From assembly GCA_964486455.1 (NCBI GenBank), contig CAZAMP010000041.1, forward strand, positions 1-38,275: a stretch of DNA of 38,275 nucleotides, given 5' to 3'. Both the position numbers and the translations under genes were made by a program. Shown piece after piece: positions 6,397 through 14,805 of this stretch (its first letter is position 1; the number at the start of each line of letters is the position of its first letter). The stretch comes from CAZAMP01 sp964486455. GTDB lineage: Bacteria > Eisenbacteria > RBG-16-71-46 > CAZAMP01. The notes under the pieces were generated by a model. That model worked only from the letters and a program-made list of their open reading frames with translations, did not search any database and was not told the origin of the DNA.

Positions 6397-8384
6397 AAGA
6401 CGCGATAGTCGAGCTTCAGGCGGAAGCGTCGGCCGTCCTGCTCGATGAGATCCTGAACGTGCTCCTCGGAGACCGGGTCGGTGTAGCTGACGTCCAGCAC
6501 GTTGTACACGCTCGTCGACAGCTCGATCCGGTCTTGCCAGAAACGACCGGTGAGCGTGGCGTTTGTGAGAACGAAGCTCTTGGACACGTCATCGAACACG
6601 GTCTTTCGGTTACTCGTGTACTGAAGCTCTACGCCTCCCGTGAGCCGATCCGACGCCAGGGGCGAGCGGAGGTTCAGCCGCCCGATATGCTTCGGAGAGT
6701 TGGGAAGCGTCTCCCGAGTGTCCCGGAGTTCACTCTCCTGGAACGCGTAGGCGAACGTCCCCGTCAATGATCCGAACCACTTCCCCCCGATCTCCAGCTC
6801 AACACCCCGGGCGTCGACCCGATCCAGGTTCCGGAACATGAGTAGATCGTCCTCGGGATCGAGGTCCAGGCTGCTGAGATCGTCGATTCGGTAGTTGTAG
6901 AACGACGCCGTGGCGCTCCATCGATTGGCGAAGTAGCGCTCCACGACGAATTCATATGTATCGATCGTCTCGGGTTGCAGGTCGGGATTGGCCTTCTGGG
7001 TAGCCCCGCCGTCATGATAGTAGAGCTCGTAGGCGTTCGGTGCGCGGAACGCGCTTCCGTAGAGGAGCTTGAACGTGGTGTTGGCGATCGGATCCAGGAT
7101 GACGGCTACTCGCGGGTTCGTCGTGCCACCGAACGTCGGATAGCGATCATGGCGGACACCGACGTTTAGTGTGAGCCCGTCGCGGACCCTCCACTCGTCC
7201 TGCACGTGCAGCGACCAGTTCATCGATGAGCGTTTGTCCTCGAAGTAGACCTCATCATCGAAGTTGGTCTGGTCCTGCCGCTGGTTGTACCGGGCGTCCG
7301 TCCCAGCCAGCAGCTTGTGATCGGTGCCGATCTCCCTGGAGAGCAGCAGCTCGGCTCCCCACCAGGCGCCTTGGGCCTGGTCGTGATTCACGACGCGATA
7401 CGGCTCGTCCTCGTCTCCATAGTCGTAGGCATAGTCGCCGTAGTAGTTGGCCCAGTCATAGCTCAGTCTGCCGCGAACATCCGTCTCACCCGCCAGCGTG
7501 TGGTGTTTCGTTACGGTCAGATAGCCTCTCTCATCCGTTCCGCGGGTCTGTGAATCGTTGAAGATGGTGTCCCAGGCGGCAGTGGGGATCCCTTTCTCAC
7601 GCCGCACGTAGGCCGCCTGCACGAAGAGATCCTCGTACGTGAGCGATCCGTGAAAGCGCCCCGTGTTCTCGTAATCCGCTGCCTCCGCGAAGCCGTCGTT
7701 GTCTTTCGGTGACGCGAACTCGTCGTAGAAGAGGGTCTGCCCCTCGGTTTCATAGAGTGACCCCGCGGCCGTCAGCTTCACCCCGCTGGGGAGCACGTTT
7801 CCGTAGCGGAACTGCCCCAGGGCGGTCGAGTAGCTGCCGCCCTCCCCGCTCACGGTGAGTCCTTCGACGTCCGCACTTTGCTTTGTCACGACGTTCACGA
7901 CCCCGAAGAAGGCGTTCGAGCCGTAGATCGACGAGCTGGGGCCGCGAATCACCTCGATACGCTCGATGAGCTCCATCGGAACCGCGAAGCCGGTGCCGGT
8001 CATGTTGCTGTCGAAGATGTTCTCGTTGAGTCGGTGCCCATCGACGAGAAAGAGGATGCGCGTATCGTAGTCGCCCGGGCGTCCGAATCCCCGAACGCCG
8101 ATGTAATCATAGTTGCGATCGTAGGTGACGTTGAACCCCCGCACGGAGCTGAGCGCATCCGCGAGAGTTTCGTAGCCGTACACTGAAATGTCCTCGGCGG
8201 TGATGATCGTGACCGAGGACGGCGCTTCCGTCACCTTCTGCTCATACTTTGATGCCGCCACGACGATCTTGACGTCCATGAGCTCATCGAGGCTGAGCTC
8301 CATGAGATCCTGTGCGTAGGAACCGGCGGCGACGAGGCTGAGAACCATCACGATGAACGGTGCGGAACGGTACTGATTCAACAT
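6393..8384 (-). CDS. TonB-dependent outer-membrane receptor (receptor 1)
   Basis: A 663-residue outer-membrane receptor for active uptake of iron complexes, vitamins or glycans, energised by TonB. A signal peptide ends around residue 24 (SYA-Q). There follows an N-terminal segment MELSLDELMDV (28-38) shared with the second receptor at 12158, and a plug domain with ITAEDI, GVRGFGRPGD, LFLVDGHRLNE and IEVIRGPSSSIYGSNAFFGVVNV. The beta-barrel runs to a C-terminal aromatic end (LDYRVF). The ribosome site is AGGGGGA before the ATG at 8384. Its 3' end overlaps the M42 gene by four bases. It diverges from the kinase gene at 8569 across a 184-base region with two palindromes. The ligand cannot be told from sequence. 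Confidence 0.95.
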   Translation of the reverse strand: MLNQYRSAPFIVMVLSLVAAGSYAQDLMELSLDELMDVKIVVAASKYEQKVTEAPSSVTIITAEDISVYGYETLADALSSVRGFNVTYDRNYDYIGVRGFGRPGDYDTRILFLVDGHRLNENIFDSNMTGTGFAVPMELIERIEVIRGPSSSIYGSNAFFGVVNVVTKQSADVEGLTVSGEGGSYSTALGQFRYGNVLPSGVKLTAAGSLYETEGQTLFYDEFASPKDNDGFAEAADYENTGRFHGSLTYEDLFVQAAYVRREKGIPTAAWDTIFNDSQTRGTDERGYLTVTKHHTLAGETDVRGRLSYDWANYYGDYAYDYGDEDEPYRVVNHDQAQGAWWGAELLLSREIGTDHKLLAGTDARYNQRQDQTNFDDEVYFEDKRSSMNWSLHVQDEWRVRDGLTLNVGVRHDRYPTFGGTTNPRVAVILDPIANTTFKLLYGSAFRAPNAYELYYHDGGATQKANPDLQPETIDTYEFVVERYFANRWSATASFYNYRIDDLSSLDLDPEDDLLMFRNLDRVDARGVELEIGGKWFGSLTGTFAYAFQESELRDTRETLPNSPKHIGRLNLRSPLASDRLTGGVELQYTSNRKTVFDDVSKSFVLTNATLTGRFWQDRIELSTSVYNVLDVSYTDPVSEEHVQDLIEQDGRRFRLKLDYRVF

Positions 8385-8483
8385 GGTTTCCCCCTGCGAC
8401 TTGCGGGCAATCTACCTACCCCTTTGGTATCGACCCCATGCCCCACCGACCTTAGATTTCGGCCCATCCCAACCGTAGAAACT

Positions 8484-8514
8484 CGATATCGGAAATGCCG
8501 CAGCCGATATATCG
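8484..8514. promoter_or_regulatory. Paired palindromes in the receptor/kinase divergent promoter region
   Basis: CGATATCG (8484-8491) and CGATATATCG (8505-8514) are both perfect palindromes, begin 21 bases apart (about two DNA turns), and lie between the divergent receptor 1 and sensor kinase genes. This is a plausible operator pair, but nothing shows which protein would bind. Short A/T palindromes also arise by chance. Confidence 0.35.
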
Positions 8515-8568
8515 CGGTAAGCACCCCTTGCAGGGAAACATTCCGAGGCCGAAGAAAAGGACCGTGCT

Positions 8569-11500
8569 GTGTCCGAATCGGCGTCCCCGCCGTCGTCGAT
8601 CAAGCCACGCTTGTGGCGCGATATCGCCCTCGTTGGCATCGTGGCCCTCATGATCGTGGGCGCCCTGACCTACGCGTTCCATTCCGGAAGCCGCCTGACC
8701 GCTCTCTACTCCCCGCTCATCGACTCGGCGACCGAAATCCAGCTCGACTGTGCCCATGCGCATCTTCGGTTCGAGGAGATCCTCGGCGGTGACGAGGAGC
8801 ACGACATCGAGGTCGTCTGGGCCCATCTGGACGGTGCTGCCTCCTCCGCCAAGTCGTTCCTCACGGGCGGAGTGAATTTACGGGGTCGCGTGGAGCCTTT
8901 GACCGACGAGACGATTCGATCGAATGCCCGATCACTCCTCAATCAGATTGTGGAATTCCGGGCCTTAGCCGAGCAACGCCATGCGAGCGCGCGTGACTCC
9001 GGAGTGAATGTCGAGGCCGATACTGCCTTCGACTCCGCGTATGAGAGGCTGAGCCATCAGGTCGACGCGGTGCGATCACAGCTCGGATCTCGGAGAGACG
9101 CCGATTTCATGAAGTTCCGCGCGGCACAGGGCGGTCTCATCGTCGCATGCGTGATCCTCTCGATCGTGATCGGCACGGTCGTCGTTCGGTCCGATCGAAA
9201 GCGCTGGGAGGATCTCTGCACCCTGACGGAGACCGCGAACCGTTTTGACGCCGCCGTGAAAGGATCCACGGACGGCTTCTGGGACTGGCCCGACGTGGGC
9301 AACGACGCGCAGTGGTGGTCTCCCCGATGTTACGAGATGCTCGGTTACTCGCGGAGTGACATCGTCACGAGCACATCCACGTTCGAGTCCCTCCTGCACC
9401 CCGACGACCGCTTCCGCGTCATGAACGCCCTCAAAGGACATCTCGACGCCGGCGCGCCGTACGACGTCGAGTGCCGGCTTCGGACGCAGGATGGCGACTA
9501 CCCGTGGTTTCGCGTAAGGGGACGTGTGGAGCCATCGGGTCATCCGAACACTCGTCGCATGTCGGGATCGATCCAGGATATTACGGAGCTCAAACACTCA
9601 GAGGAAACGCTCCGCGAAAGCGAGACGCGGTACCGCCAGCTCTTCGACACCGTACCCGACGCGATCATGATAGTGGACGGCGCGTCGAAGACCTTCACCG
9701 ACGTGAACGAGAGCGCGCTTCGCCTCTATGGATACAGTCGGGAGGAATTCCTCTCGCTTCGCCATTCGGACATCTCCGCCGACCTGGAGGCGTCCGCATC
9801 CTCCGTCAACAGTACGCTTTCGGGCGGACACGGCGGCGTTACCAATCGCTACCACCACAAGAAGGACGGAACGGAGTTTCCCATTGAGATCTCCGGGGCG
9901 GCATTTCGCATGTCGGATCGTGAAGTCATCTGCAACGTCGTTCGAGACATCTCCGCGCGTAGGCGCGCCGAGGAGCGAATCGACCACCTGAGCAAGATAA
10001 AGGAAAGTCTGCTCCGGCCGGGGTCGCTCGAGCAGAAGCTCAAGCGCATCACCGACGAAGTGGTCGCGACCTTTGACGCGGACTTCGCGCGGATCTGGAT
10101 CACGAAGCCGGGTGATCGCTGCGATGCCGGTTGCGCTCACGCGTCTATCACGGAGGGCGCGCACGTCTGCCGCTTTCGAGAGCGTTGCCTCCACCTGATG
10201 GTCAGCTCGGGCCACTACACGCACACGGACGGCGAAGTACACCGACGCGTACCGTTTGGCTGCTACAAGATCGGGCGTGTCGCTTCGGGAGCGGAGCCGG
10301 GATTCCTCACCAACAACGTTACGGAGGACCGCCGCGTTCACGACAGGGAATGGGCGAAACGGCTCGGCCTCGTCGCGTTCGCCGGCTATCAGCTCACGTC
10401 CGCGGCACGCGAACCGCTCGGGGTCCTCGCGCTCTTCAGCAAGCGCGAGATATCTCCGGAGGAGGATGTCCACCTCGCGGGGCTCGCGGATGCCGCGGCT
10501 CAGGTGATCTGGAACGCGAAGACGGATGAGGCGCTTCGTCAGTCCGAGGCCAATTACCGCACGATCTTCGACACCGCGAGCGAGGCCATCTTCATACACG
10601 ACATGCACACCGGCGCGATCGTGGACCTCAACCAGTCTGTTTGTGATCTATTCGGTTACACGCGTGACGAAATGCTCAGGCTTGACATCGGGGACATCGG
10701 CTCGGGAGAACCCCCGTACACTCAGAAGGACGCCGTCCAGTGGATCCGGAAGGCGGCGGAGGGGGGGCCGCAGCTCTTTGAGTGGATGCTGAAGACCAAG
10801 AACGGAGAGCTTCGCTGGGCGGAGGTCGGACTCAAGCGGATCATGCTCGCCGGCGAACCTCGCATGGTCGCCGCCGTCCGCGACATAAGCGCGCGCAAGA
10901 AGATCGAAGAAGCCGTTCGACAGGAGCAACAGCTCACGGCATCGATCATTCGCACGCTGCCCGGCGCGTTCTACATGCTCGACGAGCAGCGAAGCTTCGT
11001 TCGCTGGAACAGCAATCTCATCAAGTCGTCCGGCTACTCGCCGTGGGAAATCGAGCACATGGATCCTCTGGATTTCTTCGCCCGGGAGGATCGCGAGTTG
11101 ATCGAGGGCACCATCGACGCGGTCTTCCAGAAGGGCTATGGGGCCGTGGAGGCGAACTTCGTTCGCAAGGACGGCAAGATCATTCCCTTCTACTTCACGG
11201 GGTCGCGGGCGGACTTCGGCGGTGAGCGGTTCCTGATCGGAATGGGCTTCGACAATGCCGAGCGCAAGTTGCTGCAGATGCAGCTCCTTCAAGCGCAGAA
11301 GCTCGAGGCTATCGGCCAGCTCGCCGCGGGAATCGCGCATGAGATCAATACTCCGACGCAGTTCGTGAGTGACAACACGCGATTTCTCAAGGACAGCTTC
11401 GACGATCTACTGGTGCTGCGTGAGGCGTGTGAGGAGCTTCTCAAGGCGATTGCCGAGCGAAAGGTCGATCTCGAAACGGTCTCGCGCGTTCGACAGAAGA

Positions 11501-12132
11501 TCGAAGAGAGCGACATCGACTATCTCTCGACGGAGATCCCGACCGCGATCGACCAGTCATTGGAGGGAATCTCGCGGATCGCGGAGATCGTCCGGGCCAT
11601 GAAGGAGTTCTCCCACTCCAGTGGCAAGGAAAAGACGCCGACCGATCTCAACCGATGCGTAAGAAGCACGGTCACCGTCGCCCGAAACGAGTGGAAGTAC
11701 GTGGCCGATATCGTGACGGAGCTTGATCCTGATCTCGCACCCGTTCCCTCCCTTTCCGGAGAGCTCAACCAGGTCATCTTGAACATCGTGGTGAACGCGG
11801 CGCACGCGATCGGAGACACACTCCGGGAGAATTCCTCAACGGAAAAGGGCACGATCACCGTCGAGACGCGGCACGCGCCCCCCTGGGCGGAAATCACCAT
11901 TCGCGACACGGGCACTGGCATCCCCGAAGAGATCCGGCACCGTGTCTTCGACCCATTCTTCACGACCAAGGGCGTCGGCAAGGGAACCGGACAGGGCCTG
12001 GCCATCGCCCGACACGTCGTCGTGGAACAGCTCGGCGGGGAACTGACGTTCGAAACGGAGACCGGCCGGGGAACGACGTTTCACATTCGGCTTCCGCTGG
12101 AAGCCGATTCATCAGCGGCGGAAGCTGCCTGA
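8569..12132 (+). CDS. Large membrane sensor histidine kinase (4 PAS, Cys-rich GAF, HisKA, HATPase)
   Basis: A 1187-residue inner-membrane kinase. Membrane helices at about 19-37 and 187-206 enclose a periplasmic, mostly helical sensor of about 150 residues. The cytoplasmic part holds PAS1 (about 225-345), PAS2 (352-470), a GAF domain (480-650), PAS3 (657-777), PAS4 (787-900), HisKA with H924 in GIAHEINTPTQF, and HATPase with N-box N1067, DTGTGIP and GTGQGLAIA. The GAF domain holds five cysteines in a conserved-looking block (C518, C522, C534, C540, C565), which suggests a metal or redox site. There is no receiver. The start is a GTG with AAAAGGA 7 bases upstream. It is followed 25 bases on by receptor 2 and then YfiR, so the three are probably one operon. 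Confidence 0.95.
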   Translation: MSESASPPSSIKPRLWRDIALVGIVALMIVGALTYAFHSGSRLTALYSPLIDSATEIQLDCAHAHLRFEEILGGDEEHDIEVVWAHLDGAASSAKSFLTGGVNLRGRVEPLTDETIRSNARSLLNQIVEFRALAEQRHASARDSGVNVEADTAFDSAYERLSHQVDAVRSQLGSRRDADFMKFRAAQGGLIVACVILSIVIGTVVVRSDRKRWEDLCTLTETANRFDAAVKGSTDGFWDWPDVGNDAQWWSPRCYEMLGYSRSDIVTSTSTFESLLHPDDRFRVMNALKGHLDAGAPYDVECRLRTQDGDYPWFRVRGRVEPSGHPNTRRMSGSIQDITELKHSEETLRESETRYRQLFDTVPDAIMIVDGASKTFTDVNESALRLYGYSREEFLSLRHSDISADLEASASSVNSTLSGGHGGVTNRYHHKKDGTEFPIEISGAAFRMSDREVICNVVRDISARRRAEERIDHLSKIKESLLRPGSLEQKLKRITDEVVATFDADFARIWITKPGDRCDAGCAHASITEGAHVCRFRERCLHLMVSSGHYTHTDGEVHRRVPFGCYKIGRVASGAEPGFLTNNVTEDRRVHDREWAKRLGLVAFAGYQLTSAAREPLGVLALFSKREISPEEDVHLAGLADAAAQVIWNAKTDEALRQSEANYRTIFDTASEAIFIHDMHTGAIVDLNQSVCDLFGYTRDEMLRLDIGDIGSGEPPYTQKDAVQWIRKAAEGGPQLFEWMLKTKNGELRWAEVGLKRIMLAGEPRMVAAVRDISARKKIEEAVRQEQQLTASIIRTLPGAFYMLDEQRSFVRWNSNLIKSSGYSPWEIEHMDPLDFFAREDRELIEGTIDAVFQKGYGAVEANFVRKDGKIIPFYFTGSRADFGGERFLIGMGFDNAERKLLQMQLLQAQKLEAIGQLAAGIAHEINTPTQFVSDNTRFLKDSFDDLLVLREACEELLKAIAERKVDLETVSRVRQKIEESDIDYLSTEIPTAIDQSLEGISRIAEIVRAMKEFSHSSGKEKTPTDLNRCVRSTVTVARNEWKYVADIVTELDPDLAPVPSLSGELNQVILNIVVNAAHAIGDTLRENSSTEKGTITVETRHAPPWAEITIRDTGTGIPEEIRHRVFDPFFTTKGVGKGTGQGLAIARHVVVEQLGGELTFETETGRGTTFHIRLPLEADSSAAEAA

Positions 12133-12157
12133 CCAACCACACAGGGACGGAAGAGAC

Positions 12158-14179
12158 ATGAAGCCCATTCGGTATTTGATCGCGATCGTTGTGGGCCTCG
12201 CGATTCTCGCATACGCGCCTCGGACCGAGGCCGACGACCCGCCAGCGTCTACGGTCGCCCTCATGGAGATGAGCCTGGAAGAGCTCATGAACATCGAGGT
12301 CACGATTGTGTCTAAGCGGGTGCAACCCCTATTCGAGTCCCCCGCGGCCGCGTATGTGATCACGGCCGAAGACATACGACGGGCCGGAGCGCGGAGCATT
12401 CCAGAAGCGCTCCGAATGGTCCCGGGGCTCCACGTCGCCCAGACCAGCTCCAGCCAATGGGTCGTGACATCGAGAGGGTTCAGCCACGTCTTCTCCAACA
12501 AGCTCCTGGTGCTCATCGATGGACGAAGCGTCTATACGCCGCTCTTCGCGGGCGTGCACTGGGATGTGCAGGACCTCTTCATCGAGGACGTCGAACGTAT
12601 CGAGGTGGTGCGGGGTCCCGGCGCGACGCTGTGGGGCGCGAATGCCGTCAACGGCGTGATCAACATCGTCACGACGCGCGCGGAGGATTCGCAGGGGACC
12701 TTGGTGTCTCTAGAGGGCAGTAGCGAGAACCGGGCGACCGGCGCGATCCGCCACGGCGGAGAGATGTCGCCGTCAGCGCACTACCGCGTATACGCCAAGG
12801 GTCTCGACCATGACCGACTCGTGGACTCGCCGGGCGACGACGAGTCGGCGGATTGGAATCTCGCCAGCGGCGGCTTCCGCATCGACATGGCCACGGAGCG
12901 CGGCGACGACCTGACGTTCCAGGGAAATCTGTACTCAGGCGACATCGGTCTGTCGTCGACCGTCGACTTTGCGATTGGTGACGTGTCGAGATCGATCGCC
13001 TGGCAGGAGGACGTCACGGGTGGGAACTTCCTGACGCGATGGACCCGCCGTCTCACACCTCGCTCCGGCATGACGCTTCAGATGTACTACGATCGCACCG
13101 AACGGCGTCGGACCAACTCGCCTGAGAATCGGGACGTGATCGATCTCGATGCTCAGCACGACTTTCGGCTTTCGGATCGGCAGATGCTCGTCTGGGGGGT
13201 CGGTTACCGCTACATCCACGATCGGGTGGTCGGAAATTCGGGCGTGTTCGTCACTCCCGAAAGTCGTAACGATCAGCTATTCAGCGCCTTCGTGCAGGAC
13301 GAGATCGCCGCGGTGCAAGACCATCTGTACATCACCGTGGGGTCGAAGTTCGAGCACAACGACTACACCGGCTTCGAGCTGCAGCCCAGCGCCCGCCTGA
13401 TGTGGACACCGGCCGATCACCATGCCGCCTGGGCGGCGGCGTCAAGGGCCGTTCGCACCCCGTCGCGCGTGGACCACAATTTCGAGGTCGACATCATGGA
13501 GTTCTCGGGGGCGGGCGGAATGCTCAATACGGTGACGCTGCTCGGCAACCCGGAGTTCGAATCCGAGGTGATGCACGCGTACGAGCTGGGGTATCGGGTC
13601 CAGCCGGCGGAGCGCTTTGTCGCAAACGTCACGGCGTTCTACAACGACTACAGCAACGTCTCGACGATCGAGATGAACGGTCCATTCCTGGACATGAGCG
13701 GCGCCCAGCCCAAGATGATCGTCCCGCTCGCCTTTTACAACAACGCCGCGGGCGTGACGTACGGAATAGAGTTGGATGCCCGCTGGAGTCCGACGGATGC
13801 GTGGACGCTGGGAGGCGGTTACACCGAGTTCGAGATGAACATGTCCGGGGATCTCGAAGGCATGGCCACCATCGATCGCGCGAGTGAGGGCGACACACCC
13901 GGCCGCCAACTCCACCTCCGTTCGTTCTTCGACGTTCATGCAAGAATGGCACTCGACACGGCCCTCTACTACGTCGGGGAGCTCACGGGCCGGTCGACAC
14001 CAAGCTACCTGCGGACCGACGTGCGCTTGGGATGGAGTCCGAGCCCGATCGCCGATCTCGGCGTGGGTGTACGGAATCTGTTCGACGATAGGCATCTCGA
14101 GTACGTGTCCACGGACGACGTGAGCGTGGCCCACGAGATCAAGCGGACGTTCTTCGGCGAAGTGAACTGGCACTTCTAG
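12158..14179 (+). CDS. TonB-dependent outer-membrane receptor (receptor 2)
   Basis: A 673-residue outer-membrane receptor. The signal peptide ends near residue 26 (TEA-DD). The mature N-terminus holds MEMSLEELMNIEVTIVSK, nearly the same as receptor 1 and typical of receptors that travel with YfiR-like genes (family knowledge). The plug shows VITAEDIRRAG, VTSRGFSHVFSNKLLVLIDG and IEVVRGPGATLWGANAVNG. The barrel ends in ...RTFFGEVNWHF, with the aromatic last residue needed for BamA recognition. The ATG at 12158 follows GGAAGAG. The gene sits between the kinase (25 bases upstream) and the YfiR-like gene (15 bases downstream). The placement suggests that what it imports or senses feeds the kinase; this is inference. 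Confidence 0.95.
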   Translation: MKPIRYLIAIVVGLAILAYAPRTEADDPPASTVALMEMSLEELMNIEVTIVSKRVQPLFESPAAAYVITAEDIRRAGARSIPEALRMVPGLHVAQTSSSQWVVTSRGFSHVFSNKLLVLIDGRSVYTPLFAGVHWDVQDLFIEDVERIEVVRGPGATLWGANAVNGVINIVTTRAEDSQGTLVSLEGSSENRATGAIRHGGEMSPSAHYRVYAKGLDHDRLVDSPGDDESADWNLASGGFRIDMATERGDDLTFQGNLYSGDIGLSSTVDFAIGDVSRSIAWQEDVTGGNFLTRWTRRLTPRSGMTLQMYYDRTERRRTNSPENRDVIDLDAQHDFRLSDRQMLVWGVGYRYIHDRVVGNSGVFVTPESRNDQLFSAFVQDEIAAVQDHLYITVGSKFEHNDYTGFELQPSARLMWTPADHHAAWAAASRAVRTPSRVDHNFEVDIMEFSGAGGMLNTVTLLGNPEFESEVMHAYELGYRVQPAERFVANVTAFYNDYSNVSTIEMNGPFLDMSGAQPKMIVPLAFYNNAAGVTYGIELDARWSPTDAWTLGGGYTEFEMNMSGDLEGMATIDRASEGDTPGRQLHLRSFFDVHARMALDTALYYVGELTGRSTPSYLRTDVRLGWSPSPIADLGVGVRNLFDDRHLEYVSTDDVSVAHEIKRTFFGEVNWHF

Positions 14180-14194
14180 TCAGGAGTTCGACGC

Positions 14195-14764
14195 GTGTAT
14201 CGATCCAGGACTCCATACCCGAGCGTCGTCAACGCCTTGATCGTGATCGCGATCTGCGCCGCGGGAACCCTTTCGCCCGCGGCGGCGGGTACGAACTCCC
14301 CAACCGATGATCAGGTTAAGGCGGCGTTCCTCTACAACTTCGCCAAGTTCGTCACGTGGCCCGAGGAGTCCTTTCCCGGACCAGACGCTCCCATTCGGGT
14401 CGTCATCCTCGGCGAGACACCCATTCGCGGGCACCTCGCGACGATTGTCGAGGGCAAGAAAGCTCAAGGGAGGCGATTCGAGATCGCCTCCGCCCGAAGC
14501 GCGGAGGACCTGGGGGTCCCGCACGTCGTCTTCATTGCCGGGGAGGACGCCGGCCGCGTGAGCCGTGTTCTCGGATCGCTGAACGACCCGGGCGTCCTGA
14601 CAATCGGTGACTGCGAGTGCTTCTTGGGCGAAGGCGGGATGATCAGCTTCGTCGTACGCGACAGGAAGATCCGCTTTCAGATCAACTCCGGCGTCGCGAA
14701 TGACGCCGGCATCGAGATCAGCTCGAAGCTCCTGAGTCTGGGCGAAACCGTCGTGCAGGGCTGA
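14195..14764 (+). CDS. YfiR-like periplasmic protein (DUF4154)
   Basis: A 189-residue secreted protein. An N-terminal signal peptide (hydrophobic 11-30, cleavage near AAA-G) is followed by the DUF4154 pattern: VKAAFLYNFAKFVTWP, IRVVILGETP, a VVFIAGED strand, and LTIGDCECFLGEGGMISFV. In Pseudomonas, YfiR is a periplasmic redox-sensitive inhibitor that holds the diguanylate cyclase YfiN off. Here no YfiN is adjacent; the only nearby protein with a periplasmic sensor is the kinase at 8569. C140 and C142 lie in the region where YfiR has disulfide cysteines. It starts at GTG 14195 with CAGGAG at 14181-14186, 15 bases after receptor 2, so co-transcription is likely. Confidence 0.9.
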   Translation: MYRSRTPYPSVVNALIVIAICAAGTLSPAAAGTNSPTDDQVKAAFLYNFAKFVTWPEESFPGPDAPIRVVILGETPIRGHLATIVEGKKAQGRRFEIASARSAEDLGVPHVVFIAGEDAGRVSRVLGSLNDPGVLTIGDCECFLGEGGMISFVVRDRKIRFQINSGVANDAGIEISSKLLSLGETVVQG

Positions 14765-14789
14765 TACGCCTCCACACCGAGCCCCGCTC

Positions 14790-14798
14790 TGGTACACT
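14790..14798 (+). promoter_or_regulatory. Extended -10 promoter for the deacetylase gene, apparently leaderless
   Basis: TGG-TACACT fits an extended -10 (TGnTANNNT). The predicted start of transcription, seven bases later, falls at 14805-14806, on the ATG itself. No Shine-Dalgarno sequence lies between 14765 and 14805. This suggests a leaderless mRNA. It is inferred from spacing only. Confidence 0.4.
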
Positions 14799-14805
14799 CC
14801 CCATC

